Below are positions 1-6,947 of a stretch of DNA of 12,124 nucleotides, in pieces. The notes below the pieces were generated by a model. The model was not told where the DNA came from and ran no database searches. It saw only the letters and a program-made list of their open reading frames with translations. This stretch comes from DASRCB01 sp035653295 (GTDB lineage Bacteria; Acidobacteriota; Terriglobia; Bryobacterales; Bryobacteraceae). The stretch lies in contig DASRCB010000365.1 in the NCBI GenBank assembly GCA_035653295.1, positions 1-12,124 on the forward strand, given 5' to 3'. The translations under genes and the position numbers were made by a program. The first letter of the stretch is position 1. Each line of letters begins with the position of its first letter.

Positions 1-2
1 TG

Positions 3-1352
3 TACCAGAAGGAGCAGTGGGACATCATTCATAACTTCGCGAAAGACCCGCAGCTGGACGCCGCGGTATATGCGGTCGGCGTGCATTACCCCCGGCACGA
101 CGGTAAGGTCAATACTCCTTCGTTTGCGAAGGAAAGCCCCAAGCCGCTTTGGTCCAGCGAGGATCAGCCCGAATTCGGACCGGGCGACCAGATCAGCAGC
201 CGCGAATGGAGTGCCGGCGGCCGCACCCTCGCGCGCATCTACAATCGCAACTATATTGAGGGCCGGATGACGAAAACGGAGATCTGGAGCCCGATCACGT
301 CCTATTACGACAATCTCGCGGCGCCGCATTCCGGCCTCATGTATGCGAATACGCCGTGGTCCGGCCATTACAACGTGCAGCCGACCATCTGGATTACCGC
401 GCACACTACCCAGTTCACGGAGCCCGGCTGGAGATACATCGACAGCGCGTGCGGCGATCTTCCGGGGAAGGGCAGCTACGTGACGCTGCGCTCGCCGAAT
501 AACGGCGATTACACGGTCGTCGCGGAGACGATTGACGCGACCACACCGGAGCCGCTGCACTTCGAGATTGGTAACGGATTTTCGAATGGAGCGGTACATG
601 TGTGGCGCTCGAATGGCAGGACCATGTTCGAGCGGCAGGCCGACATTATCCCGGTCGACCGGAATTTCACGGCAACGCTGGACCCAGGCGCGGTCTATAC
701 GTTCAGCACAACGTCCGGGCAGGCAAAAGGAACCGCCACTTCCCCGCCGCAGCGCCCGTTTCCCATGCCCTACCGGGACGACTTCGAGGCGACTCCGATC
801 GGAGGGACGCCAAAATATCTCTCGGATCAGGACGGCGCATTCGAAGCCGGCGCCTGTCCCTCGCGGTCGGGACGCTGCCTGAATCAGGTTGTCACGATCC
901 GCCCGATTTCGTGGGGCATCTCTCCGAACCCGTTCACTTTCCTTGGCGACGCAGCTCAGGCCGACTATACCGAGCGCATCGATGCCTTCCTTCCGGAGGA
1001 CGGTGAAGTCGCCCTCGTCGGCCGCATCGATTCGGCCGATTTTTTTCAGGACGGAAAGGCGCTGTGGCCGAGCGGATACGTGCTGGATATCGGATCCAGC
1101 GGCGCGTGGCAGCTGCTGAGCACTAAGTTCAAGAGCACGACCCGCACTTTGGCGTCAGGGTCCGTTCCATTTCCGGCGAAGCACTGGCATCATCTGGAGC
1201 TCGGCTTTCATGGCGGCGATATCTCCGCTTCCGTGGACGGCAGGAAGATCGCCGCTGTGAGCGACTCGACGCACGCGCGGGGCATGGCCGGTTTTGGGTC
1301 AGGCTGGCATCGCGCCTCGTTCGATAATTTCGCGCTGGAACAGGCTCACTAA
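3..1352 (+). CDS. Galactosylceramidase-like glycoside hydrolase, GH59 family (5' truncated by window)
   Basis: The frame is open from base 3 to the TAA at 1350-1352, giving 449 visible residues; the N-terminus lies outside the window. The family (GALC, GH59) removes beta-linked galactose from galactosylceramide and related galactosides by a retaining mechanism. Visible hallmarks are the nucleophile motif LWSSED (Glu at visible residue 53, bases 159-161), ARIYNRNYIEG, WSGHY (119-123) and AHTTQFTEPGW (133-143), which mark the end of the TIM barrel. A beta-sandwich follows, then from about residue 257 (YRDDFE) a C-terminal lectin-like domain with the GALC-like RPISWG and FDNF motifs. By GALC spacing the acid/base Glu would lie about 23 residues upstream of the window, so catalytic completeness cannot be judged. 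The family call is strong; the natural substrate is inference, since a bacterial enzyme may act on other beta-galactosides. The next gene, a sugar porter, starts one base after the stop, suggesting co-expression. Confidence 0.9.
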   Translation, partial: YQKEQWDIIHNFAKDPQLDAAVYAVGVHYPRHDGKVNTPSFAKESPKPLWSSEDQPEFGPGDQISSREWSAGGRTLARIYNRNYIEGRMTKTEIWSPITSYYDNLAAPHSGLMYANTPWSGHYNVQPTIWITAHTTQFTEPGWRYIDSACGDLPGKGSYVTLRSPNNGDYTVVAETIDATTPEPLHFEIGNGFSNGAVHVWRSNGRTMFERQADIIPVDRNFTATLDPGAVYTFSTTSGQAKGTATSPPQRPFPMPYRDDFEATPIGGTPKYLSDQDGAFEAGACPSRSGRCLNQVVTIRPISWGISPNPFTFLGDAAQADYTERIDAFLPEDGEVALVGRIDSADFFQDGKALWPSGYVLDIGSSGAWQLLSTKFKSTTRTLASGSVPFPAKHWHHLELGFHGGDISASVDGRKIAAVSDSTHARGMAGFGSGWHRASFDNFALEQAH

Positions 1353-1353
1353 A

Positions 1354-2751
1354 GTGCAGGCATCGCAGCGAGTCGCGGGCGAGACGAACCTGCGCTACAT
1401 CTGGTTGATCTCCGCCGCCGCGGCAATGGGCGGATTGCTGTTCGGCTACGACTGGGTCGTGATTGGCGGCGCCAAGCCCTTCTACGAAAAATACTTCCAT
1501 CTCTCGGCCGCCTCGCTGCAGGGGTGGGCGATGAGCTGCGCGCTGATCGGCTGCCTGGTGGGCGCCGTCAGCGCGGGCGCTCTGAGCGACCGCTACGGCC
1601 GCAAGCGCCTGCTGATTATGGCGGCGCTCTTGTTCGCCGTTTCGTCCGTCGGCACCGGCCTGGCCCCGGGTTTCGAGGCGTTCGTGCTCTGGCGCATCGC
1701 AGGAGGACTCGCCATCGGAATGGCGTCGAGCCTTTCGCCGGTCTACATCGCCGAAGTGTCGCCGGCCGCGCTGCGCGGGAAGCTCGTTTCGCTGAACCAG
1801 CTGACCATCGTCATCGGCATACTGCTGGCGCAGATCACGAACTGGCTGATCGCCCGCCCGGTTCCACCCAATGCGACCGCGCTCGAGATTCTGAATTCCT
1901 GGAACGGGCAGAGCGGCTGGCGGTGGATGTTCGGGGTGACGGCAATTCCGGCGGCCTTGTTCTTCTTCGCCATGTTTGCGGTCCCCGAGAGCCCGCGGTG
2001 GCTGGCGCGCAAAGGAGAAGCCGCGCGGGCGAGGCGAGTGCTCGCGCGGATCGGCGGTCCGGCCTACGCGGACGGCGCGATGAACGAAATCGCGGCAACG
2101 CTGAAGGAGGCGGCCGGCGGCGCCTGGCGCGTCCTGCTCGATAAACGACTGCGGCCGGCGCTGGTGCTGGGCGTCACCCTGGCCGTACTGCAGCAATGGT
2201 GCGGAATCAACGTGATTTTCAACTACGCCGAGGAAGTGTTCTCCGCCGCCGGATATCACGTGTCCGACATCCTCTTCAACATTGTCGTGACCGGAGCGGT
2301 AAACCTGGTTTTCACTTTTGTGGCCATTGGGACCGTGGACCGGAGCGGGCGACGGGTGTTGATGCTGCTCGGCTGTGCGGGACTGGCGCTTGTATACTCG
2401 CTTCTCGGCATCTTCTACCGTTTGCACAGCCACGGCCCGCACATGCTGGTTCTGGTGGTCGCGGCGATCGCGTGCTACGCGATGTCACTTGCCCCGGTGA
2501 CGTGGGTCATCATCTCCGAGATCTTCCCCAATCAGGTTCGCGGCGCCGCTTCCTCCGTGGCGGTGGCAGCCCTGTGGATCGCCTGCTTCGTGCTGACGTA
2601 CACATTCCCGCTGCTCAACGGGGCGGTGGGTCCGGCCGTGACGTTCTGGATCTACGCGGCAATCTGCGTCGCCGGGTTCGTCTTCGTGAGCCTGCGCCTG
2701 CCGGAGACCAGAGGCAAAACGCTGGAAGAGATCGAGGCGATCTGGAAATAG
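1354..2751 (+). CDS. MFS sugar porter, XylE/GLUT-type sugar:H+ symporter
   Basis: A 465-residue, 12-helix inner-membrane transporter of the sugar porter family. Seen directly: FGYDWVVIGG with Asp33, which aligns with the proton-coupling Asp27 of XylE; DRYGRKR (79-85) and DRSGRR (329-334) loop motifs; PESPRWL (211-217) at the end of helix 6; QQWCGIN (280-286), matching the XylE sugar-binding Gln-Gln and Asn; PVTWVIISEIFP (381-392) with Trp384 in the XylE Trp392 position; and the C-terminal signature PETRGKTLEEIE (450-461). These support proton-driven monosaccharide uptake; the sugar itself cannot be read off. The GTG at 1354 is chosen because it follows the hydrolase stop by one base and gives a normal N-terminus. 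An in-frame ATG at 1294 would add 20 residues overlapping the upstream gene. The ribosome site is weak (GGAA at 1337-1340), so translational coupling to the hydrolase is likely. Import of its galactose product is inference. Confidence 0.93.
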   Translation: MQASQRVAGETNLRYIWLISAAAAMGGLLFGYDWVVIGGAKPFYEKYFHLSAASLQGWAMSCALIGCLVGAVSAGALSDRYGRKRLLIMAALLFAVSSVGTGLAPGFEAFVLWRIAGGLAIGMASSLSPVYIAEVSPAALRGKLVSLNQLTIVIGILLAQITNWLIARPVPPNATALEILNSWNGQSGWRWMFGVTAIPAALFFFAMFAVPESPRWLARKGEAARARRVLARIGGPAYADGAMNEIAATLKEAAGGAWRVLLDKRLRPALVLGVTLAVLQQWCGINVIFNYAEEVFSAAGYHVSDILFNIVVTGAVNLVFTFVAIGTVDRSGRRVLMLLGCAGLALVYSLLGIFYRLHSHGPHMLVLVVAAIACYAMSLAPVTWVIISEIFPNQVRGAASSVAVAALWIACFVLTYTFPLLNGAVGPAVTFWIYAAICVAGFVFVSLRLPETRGKTLEEIEAIWK

Positions 2752-2802
2752 AGGCCTGCGCTCCACCATGCTGCTCGGCGGTGGCGGATCTGAGGCGCAC
2801 GC

Positions 2803-2808
2803 TAAAAT
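2803..2808 (+). promoter_or_regulatory. Candidate -10 box of fabI (possible near-leaderless start)
   Basis: TAAAAT lies 9 bases ahead of the fabI ATG. No good -35 hexamer is seen at 16-18 bp spacing and there is no Shine-Dalgarno sequence between box and ATG. If it is real, the transcript would start within a few bases of the start codon. It is the most AT-rich run in the 66-bp gap. Confidence 0.3.
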
Positions 2809-2817
2809 GAACCCTTC

Positions 2818-3609
2818 ATGCCCGGTCTGCTGGAAGCGAAAACGGCTGTTGTGCTTGGGATCGCAAATCGGTGGAGTCTTGCGTACGCGATCTCGGAGGC
2901 GTTCCGTCGCGAAGGCGCGCGGCTGATCGTGACCTACGCCGGCGACCGGCAGAAGCTCACGGTCGATGAACTCGGGACCGAACTCGGCGCTGAGCGCGTG
3001 CTTCCCTGCGATGTGACCAAAGATGAAGAACTCGCCGCCCTGGCCGCCACGCTGAAACAGACGGGTGTGACCGTGAATACGGTCGTGCACAGCGTCGCCT
3101 TCGCCAATCGCGAGGATCTCAGCCGCGCCTTTGTGGAAACATCGCGGGCCGGTTATGCTCTGGCCCAGGATGTCAGCGCATACTCGCTGATCGCCGTGTC
3201 TCGCGCGTTGTCGCCGCTGATGAACGGCGGCGGCTCGATCATGACCCTGAGCTATCTCGGCTCGACGCGCGTGGTGCACAACTACAACGTGATGGGCGTC
3301 GCCAAGGCCGCACTGGAGGCCAGCGTGCGCTACCTGGCTAACGATCTGGGGCCTTCTAACATTCGCGTGAATGCGATCTCGGCGGGGCCGGTAAAGACCG
3401 CCTCGGCGCGTGGGATTCGCGACTTCTCGCGCGTGCTGGATGCGGTCGCCCGCAGCGCTCCGCTGCGGAGGAATACCGATCCGGCGGAGGTCGCCGACAC
3501 GGCCGTTTTTCTGGCGAGCGATCTGGGCCGTGGCGTTACCGGTAATGTGTTGTACGTGGACGCCGGGTTTCAGATTATGGGCATTCCGGCGCCGGACGCG
3601 GCGGGGTAG
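2818..3609 (+). CDS. fabI: Enoyl-[acyl-carrier-protein] reductase (NADH), FabI
   Basis: FabI performs the last step of each fatty-acid elongation cycle, NAD(P)H-dependent reduction of trans-2-enoyl-ACP, in the cytosol. The 263-residue length is typical. An N-terminal nucleotide fold with GIANRWSLA (14-22) replaces the usual GxxxGxG, as in FabI. The active site is Tyr146, Tyr156 and Lys163 (SYLG, then YNVMGVAK), the same numbering as E. coli FabI. RVNAISAGPVKTASA (183-197) and the terminal VDAGFQIMGI also match. At the triclosan contact corresponding to E. coli Gly93 the protein has Ala94 (HSVAFAN), as in the Staphylococcus and Bacillus enzymes, so this alone does not imply resistance. ATG 2818 has no clear ribosome site; a -10-like box sits 9 nt upstream. 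No other fatty-acid genes are adjacent. It may be a single-gene unit or receive readthrough from the transporter gene 66 bp upstream. Confidence 0.95.
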   Translation: MPGLLEAKTAVVLGIANRWSLAYAISEAFRREGARLIVTYAGDRQKLTVDELGTELGAERVLPCDVTKDEELAALAATLKQTGVTVNTVVHSVAFANREDLSRAFVETSRAGYALAQDVSAYSLIAVSRALSPLMNGGGSIMTLSYLGSTRVVHNYNVMGVAKAALEASVRYLANDLGPSNIRVNAISAGPVKTASARGIRDFSRVLDAVARSAPLRRNTDPAEVADTAVFLASDLGRGVTGNVLYVDAGFQIMGIPAPDAAG

Positions 3610-3834
3610 GGCGGGCCGCCAGCGCCCGCGAGCGACGATGAGGAAGCGAGGGCAATCCGGGCGATTTCAGCGGCCGCATCCGAGTCCTTTTCGGCTGGCG
3701 TACGTCCAACAAAACAGACGATGAGCAGCCGACTCCCGCCCGCACAGGATTGACAAGCGGCCGGACCGGCTACTACCATTGTCTTTTCAATATCTTTCAG
3801 CGGCCCTCATCCGCTGGCACACTCCTGCCTTTAT
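3610..3834. other. Intergenic gap before the gld-like operon, no gene seen
   Basis: This 225-bp stretch has no convincing coding frame. It begins with a GC hairpin candidate, GCGGGC (3611-3616) pairing with GCCCGC (3624-3629) across a 7-nt loop. There is no T-run after it, so it is at best a weak stop signal for fabI. The second half holds the promoter candidate for the downstream operon, listed separately. Confidence 0.5.
3750..3779 (+). promoter_or_regulatory. Candidate sigma70-type promoter of the gldA-like operon
   Basis: A perfect TTGACA (3750-3755) is followed after 18 bp by TACCAT (3774-3779), four of six matches to TATAAT. Transcription would start near 3786 and leave an untranslated leader of about 50 nt before the ATG at 3835. 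No Shine-Dalgarno motif precedes that ATG. The position is right for driving the four-gene operon; this is pattern evidence only. Confidence 0.4.
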
Positions 3835-4803
3835 ATGATTACCGTTAACGGTCTCACCAAGCGATACGCACGTAACGTCGCTGTGGACGACATTTCCTTC
3901 GAGGTCGAGAAGGGCCAGATCGTCGGGTTCCTGGGCCCGAATGGCGCCGGAAAGACCACCACCATGCGCGTGCTCACCTGTTTCCTGCCGCCCACGGCCG
4001 GTACGGCGAAAGTCGCTGGTTTCGATGTTCTCGAACAGCCTCTCGAAGTGAAAAAACGCATCGGCTATTTGCCCGAGTCTCCCCCGGTGTACCCGGACAT
4101 GGAAGTTCGCGAGTATCTGAGCTTTGTGGGAGCACTGAAAGGGCTGTCCGGAAACGAGTTGAACCGGCGGGTCAACGAAGCGGCAGATCGCTGCGCGATC
4201 GCCGACGTGAAGACCAGGCTGATCGGCAAGCTGTCGAAAGGATATCGGCAGCGCGTCGGGCTGGCGCAGGCGATCGTACATATGCCGGACGTGCTGATTC
4301 TGGACGAGCCCACAGCCGGCCTCGATCCCAGGCAGATCAACGAGACGCGCGATCTGATCCGCAGCCTCGCCGGCGAGCACACCATCATCCTCAGCACGCA
4401 CATTCTGCCGGAAGTGGAGCAGACCTGCGAGCAGGTGATCATCATCAACAAGGGCCGGCTGGTGGCCAGGGACTCGGTGGAGAACCTGCGCAACCGGGCG
4501 CACGGCGCGGGAGCAGTGATGGTCTCGCTGGCCGGTCGCGATGCCACGCCGCTGGATGCAGCTTCGGTGCAGCAGCGGCTGGAGCAGGTGCCGGGCGTAA
4601 GCCGCGTGCTGCCGCGCCCCAGCCCCGATGGCCAGCTCAGCTTCGAAGTGGAGAGCCTGAAGGACTCCTTCGTGCGCGGCGACCTGGCGCGCGCCGTCGT
4701 GGAATCGGGCTGGAACCTGAATGAATTGAAATCGGCCGCCGCCTCGCTGGAAGAAGTCTTCCTCGAGCTGACCGGCGCCGAGAAGCCCGCGGAGGCTGCG
4801 TAA
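3835..4803 (+). CDS. ABC transporter ATP-binding protein, GldA-like
   Basis: A 322-residue cytosolic ATPase subunit of an ABC-2 type transporter. In order: Walker A GPNGAGKT (34-41), a YLPES segment (79-82 region) in the Q-loop position as in the GldA/CcmA-type drug and gliding ATPases, signature LSKGYRQR (133-140), Walker B VLILDEPTAGLD (153-164) with catalytic Glu158, and switch His189 (LSTHIL). About 90 C-terminal residues beyond the ATPase core end in a sequence typical of this subfamily (AAASLEEVFLELTG). It is followed directly by a GldF-like permease and a GldG-like protein, so it should energise that complex. The start ATG 3835 gives the usual N-terminus (MITVNGLTKRY). In Bacteroidota GldA/F/G are needed for gliding, but homologues are common in non-gliding bacteria where the substrate is unknown, so no symbol is assigned. 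Confidence 0.93.
   Translation: MITVNGLTKRYARNVAVDDISFEVEKGQIVGFLGPNGAGKTTTMRVLTCFLPPTAGTAKVAGFDVLEQPLEVKKRIGYLPESPPVYPDMEVREYLSFVGALKGLSGNELNRRVNEAADRCAIADVKTRLIGKLSKGYRQRVGLAQAIVHMPDVLILDEPTAGLDPRQINETRDLIRSLAGEHTIILSTHILPEVEQTCEQVIIINKGRLVARDSVENLRNRAHGAGAVMVSLAGRDATPLDAASVQQRLEQVPGVSRVLPRPSPDGQLSFEVESLKDSFVRGDLARAVVESGWNLNELKSAAASLEEVFLELTGAEKPAEAA
4791..4795 (+). promoter_or_regulatory. Ribosome binding site of the GldF-like gene
   Basis: GGAGG lies inside the last codons of the ATPase gene, 8 nt ahead of the GTG at 4804. That GTG directly follows the ATPase stop TAA (4801-4803). This fixes the GTG as the start and indicates coupled translation. Confidence 0.7.
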
Positions 4804-5571
4804 GTGAGAAACATCTGGATCATTTTCAAGAAGGAAATCAACAGTTACTTCGCCTCGCCGATCGCCTATCTGCTGCTCACCATGTTCGCGTTCATCTTCG
4901 GCTACTTTTTCTGGGCCGCGGTGGGCTATTTCTCCCTGATGGGCCTCGAGGCGCAGATGCAGGGGCAGGCCATGCCCATGAACGTGAATGAGCAGGTGAT
5001 CCGCCCGCTGCTGTCGAACGCCAGCGTAATCGGGCTGTTCTTCATCCCCATGATCACCATGCGGCTGTTCGCCGAGGAGAAGCGCACCGGCACCATCGAG
5101 CTGCTGGCGACTTCTCCGGTGCGCGATACGGAAATGGTGATTGGAAAGTGGCTGGCCGCCCTGGCGCTGTACGCGGTCATGCTGATCTTCAGCGGCATCA
5201 GCTTCGTCTTCCTCTTCCGTTACGGGAATCCGGACTGGAAGCCGCTGGTCATCGGTTATCTCGGCCTGCTGCTTCAGGCCGGCGGCCTGCTCGCCGTGGG
5301 GACCTTCATCTCGACCCTCACGCGTAACCAGATCATCGCCGGCGCCGCGACGTTCGGGGTTTGCCTGCTGCTGTGGGTGCTGGAATGGCCCAGCGGGTAT
5401 GAAACCGCAACCTGGGCCAGAGTCATGGCATACATGTCGGTGATCACTCATTACGAATCCTTTGCCAAGGGCGTGTTTGACATGAAGGACGCGGTGTACT
5501 ACGCATCGCTGATATTCTTCGGGCTGTTCCTGACCTCGCGGTCGCTGGAATCGCTGCGGTGGAGGTCGTAA
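4804..5571 (+). CDS. ABC-2 type permease, GldF-like
   Basis: A 255-residue inner-membrane permease with about six predicted helices: near 18-44, 73-90, 117-138, 149-170, 177-193 and 230-246. The cytoplasmic motif EEKRTGTIELLATSPV (91-106) is the coupling-helix signature of ABC-2 permeases. The C-terminal part (ITHYESFAKGVFDMKDAVYY) is typical of the GldF branch. It should form the membrane channel of the complex with the ATPase just upstream. The start is a GTG immediately after the upstream stop, with GGAGG at 4791-4795. Its own stop TAA (5569-5571) overlaps the ATG of the next gene by one base (TAATG), so the three genes are translationally linked. The family call is secure; the transported molecule is unknown. 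Confidence 0.92.
   Translation: MRNIWIIFKKEINSYFASPIAYLLLTMFAFIFGYFFWAAVGYFSLMGLEAQMQGQAMPMNVNEQVIRPLLSNASVIGLFFIPMITMRLFAEEKRTGTIELLATSPVRDTEMVIGKWLAALALYAVMLIFSGISFVFLFRYGNPDWKPLVIGYLGLLLQAGGLLAVGTFISTLTRNQIIAGAATFGVCLLLWVLEWPSGYETATWARVMAYMSVITHYESFAKGVFDMKDAVYYASLIFFGLFLTSRSLESLRWRS
5561..5566 (+). promoter_or_regulatory. Ribosome binding site of the GldG-like gene
   Basis: GGAGGT is 4 nt ahead of the ATG at 5571 and lies within the last codons of the permease gene. It favours ATG 5571 over an in-frame GTG at 5559, which overlaps the site itself. Confidence 0.7.
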
Positions 5572-6944
5572 TGGCAGCGAACTGGATGAAGGCAAGACAG
5601 ACACGCTACGCCGCTTACGCGACGGTTTACATTCTGGTGATCATAGCCGTGATCGTGGCGGCGAACTTCCTCGCCAATCGATACGACAAGACGTACGACG
5701 CCACGGCGAACAAGCGATACAGCCTGTCAGAACAGACAACGAAGATCGTCAAGAACCTGAAAGAGCCGATCACCATCACTTACTGGGATAAGGCGAGTAA
5801 CTTCCAGACCGGGAAGGATCTGCTGGATCAGTATCGCAACCTGTCGAACAACGTACACGTGGAGTTCGTCGATCCTTATAAGAAGCCGCAGCTGGCGCGT
5901 CAGGCGGGTATCAAGAACGTCGGGACGGCGACGATCGATTACGGCACGAAGCACGAAGAGGCCCGCACCTTCGACGAGGAAGGCATTACCGGAGCCATTG
6001 TCCGCGCCGAGAAGGGCGGAACCAAGAACGTCTGTTTCGTGCAGGGCAACGGCGAGCATTCCCTCGATGAAACCGGGCCGGACGGCATGTCCCAGGCGAA
6101 GGACCTGCTGCAGGGCGATAACTACACGTCCAAGACAGTGAACCTGCTTCAGAAAGCGCAGGTCCCCACCGATTGCAGCGTGCTGGTGGTGGCGGGTCCG
6201 ACGACGGACTTTGCGCAGCCGGAGGTGGACGCCATCCGCAATTACGTGCAGGACGGTGGCCGCGCGCTGTTCATGCTCGATCCGCCGCTGAAGGTGCAGG
6301 GTCATCCGGTGGCGGATAATGCGCCGTTGGCAGCTCTGCTGACGAGCTGGGGCGTCACGCCTGAGAACGATCTGGTGCTGGATGAAAATCCGATTGGCCA
6401 GCTCGCCGGGCTTGGACCCGAGGTTCCGCTGGTCACCAGCTACGAGTCGCATCCCATTGTTCAGCCCATGAAAGGACTGGCGACGGGGTTCCCTCTGGCG
6501 CGCTCGCTGCAGACGAAGAACGGCGACAAGACGTCGGTCGAAAAGCTGTTCTCCACTTCACCGGACAGCGTCGCTACGACGAATCTGAGCGCGCGAGAGA
6601 TACAGATCACTAACACCGACAAAAAAGGGCCATTCACTCTGGCCGCCGCCGGCACTTACACCACCGGCAAGCCGAATTCGGAGGGTCGCTTCGTGGTTGT
6701 GGGTAACTCCACGTGGGCTTCAAACCGATTTGTGAAGTTCAACGGCAACCGCGACCTGCTGCTGAACATGATCAACTGGCTCAGCTCCGATACGGACCTC
6801 ATCTCCATCCGGCCGAAGCAGCAGGAAGACCGGCGCGTGACCATGAATCGCGCGCAGATGCTGTGGATGCGCACATTCTGTCAGTTCATTCTGCCGGGCA
6901 TCGTGGTGATTGCCGGCGTCATGGTGTGGCTGAAGAGGAGATAA
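5571..6944 (+). CDS. GldG-like auxiliary component of ABC transporter (COG3225-type)
   Basis: A 457-residue envelope protein with one N-terminal membrane helix (about residues 13-36), a large extracytoplasmic domain and a C-terminal helix (about 438-453) ending in a basic tail (LKRR), so both ends are anchored in the inner membrane. Family hallmarks are NKRYSLSEQT (47-56), VCFVQGNGEHS (154-164), VLVVAGPTTDF (204-214) and YVQDGGRALFMLDPP (225-239). The central region resembles the DUF4350/ABC-auxiliary fold with a glutamine-amidotransferase-like topology, but no catalytic triad is evident. Its role is presumed to be handling or gating the substrate of the GldA/GldF-like transporter. It overlaps the permease by one base and is followed after 3 nt by the DUF4340 gene. 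The family call is strong; the function is inferred only. Confidence 0.88.
   Translation: MAANWMKARQTRYAAYATVYILVIIAVIVAANFLANRYDKTYDATANKRYSLSEQTTKIVKNLKEPITITYWDKASNFQTGKDLLDQYRNLSNNVHVEFVDPYKKPQLARQAGIKNVGTATIDYGTKHEEARTFDEEGITGAIVRAEKGGTKNVCFVQGNGEHSLDETGPDGMSQAKDLLQGDNYTSKTVNLLQKAQVPTDCSVLVVAGPTTDFAQPEVDAIRNYVQDGGRALFMLDPPLKVQGHPVADNAPLAALLTSWGVTPENDLVLDENPIGQLAGLGPEVPLVTSYESHPIVQPMKGLATGFPLARSLQTKNGDKTSVEKLFSTSPDSVATTNLSAREIQITNTDKKGPFTLAAAGTYTTGKPNSEGRFVVVGNSTWASNRFVKFNGNRDLLLNMINWLSSDTDLISIRPKQQEDRRVTMNRAQMLWMRTFCQFILPGIVVIAGVMVWLKRR
6936..6941 (+). promoter_or_regulatory. Ribosome binding site of the DUF4340 gene
   Basis: AGGAGA at the very end of the GldG-like gene is 6 nt ahead of the GTG at 6948. 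It identifies that GTG as the start, three bases after the upstream stop. Confidence 0.65.
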
Positions 6945-6947
6945 GCA

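Noticed and set aside
1129..2442. 437-codon open frame on the minus strand
   Set aside because: It is antisense to the hydrolase end and the sugar porter; rich in Arg, His and Gln with no motifs.
2754..2796. Inverted repeat between the porter and fabI (CCACC 2763-2767 with GGTGG 2780-2784, outer GCCT/AGGC)
   Set aside because: The loop is 12 nt, the outer pairing is unaligned and no T-run follows; too weak to call a terminator.
3094..3111. Ala in place of Gly at the FabI triclosan contact as a resistance sign
   Set aside because: Ala at this position is normal in triclosan-sensitive Staphylococcus and Bacillus FabI, so it is not evidence of resistance.
3570..3779. Small 69-codon minus-strand frame covering most of the gap after fabI
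   Set aside because: It overlaps the end of fabI, has no ribosome site or recognisable features, and covers the likely promoter of the next operon.
3787..5604. 605-codon open frame on the minus strand
   Set aside because: It lies antisense to the GldA/GldF-like genes, which have unmistakable ABC motifs. The translation is rich in His, Gln, Arg and Gly with no domain; it is a by-product of GC-rich codon bias.
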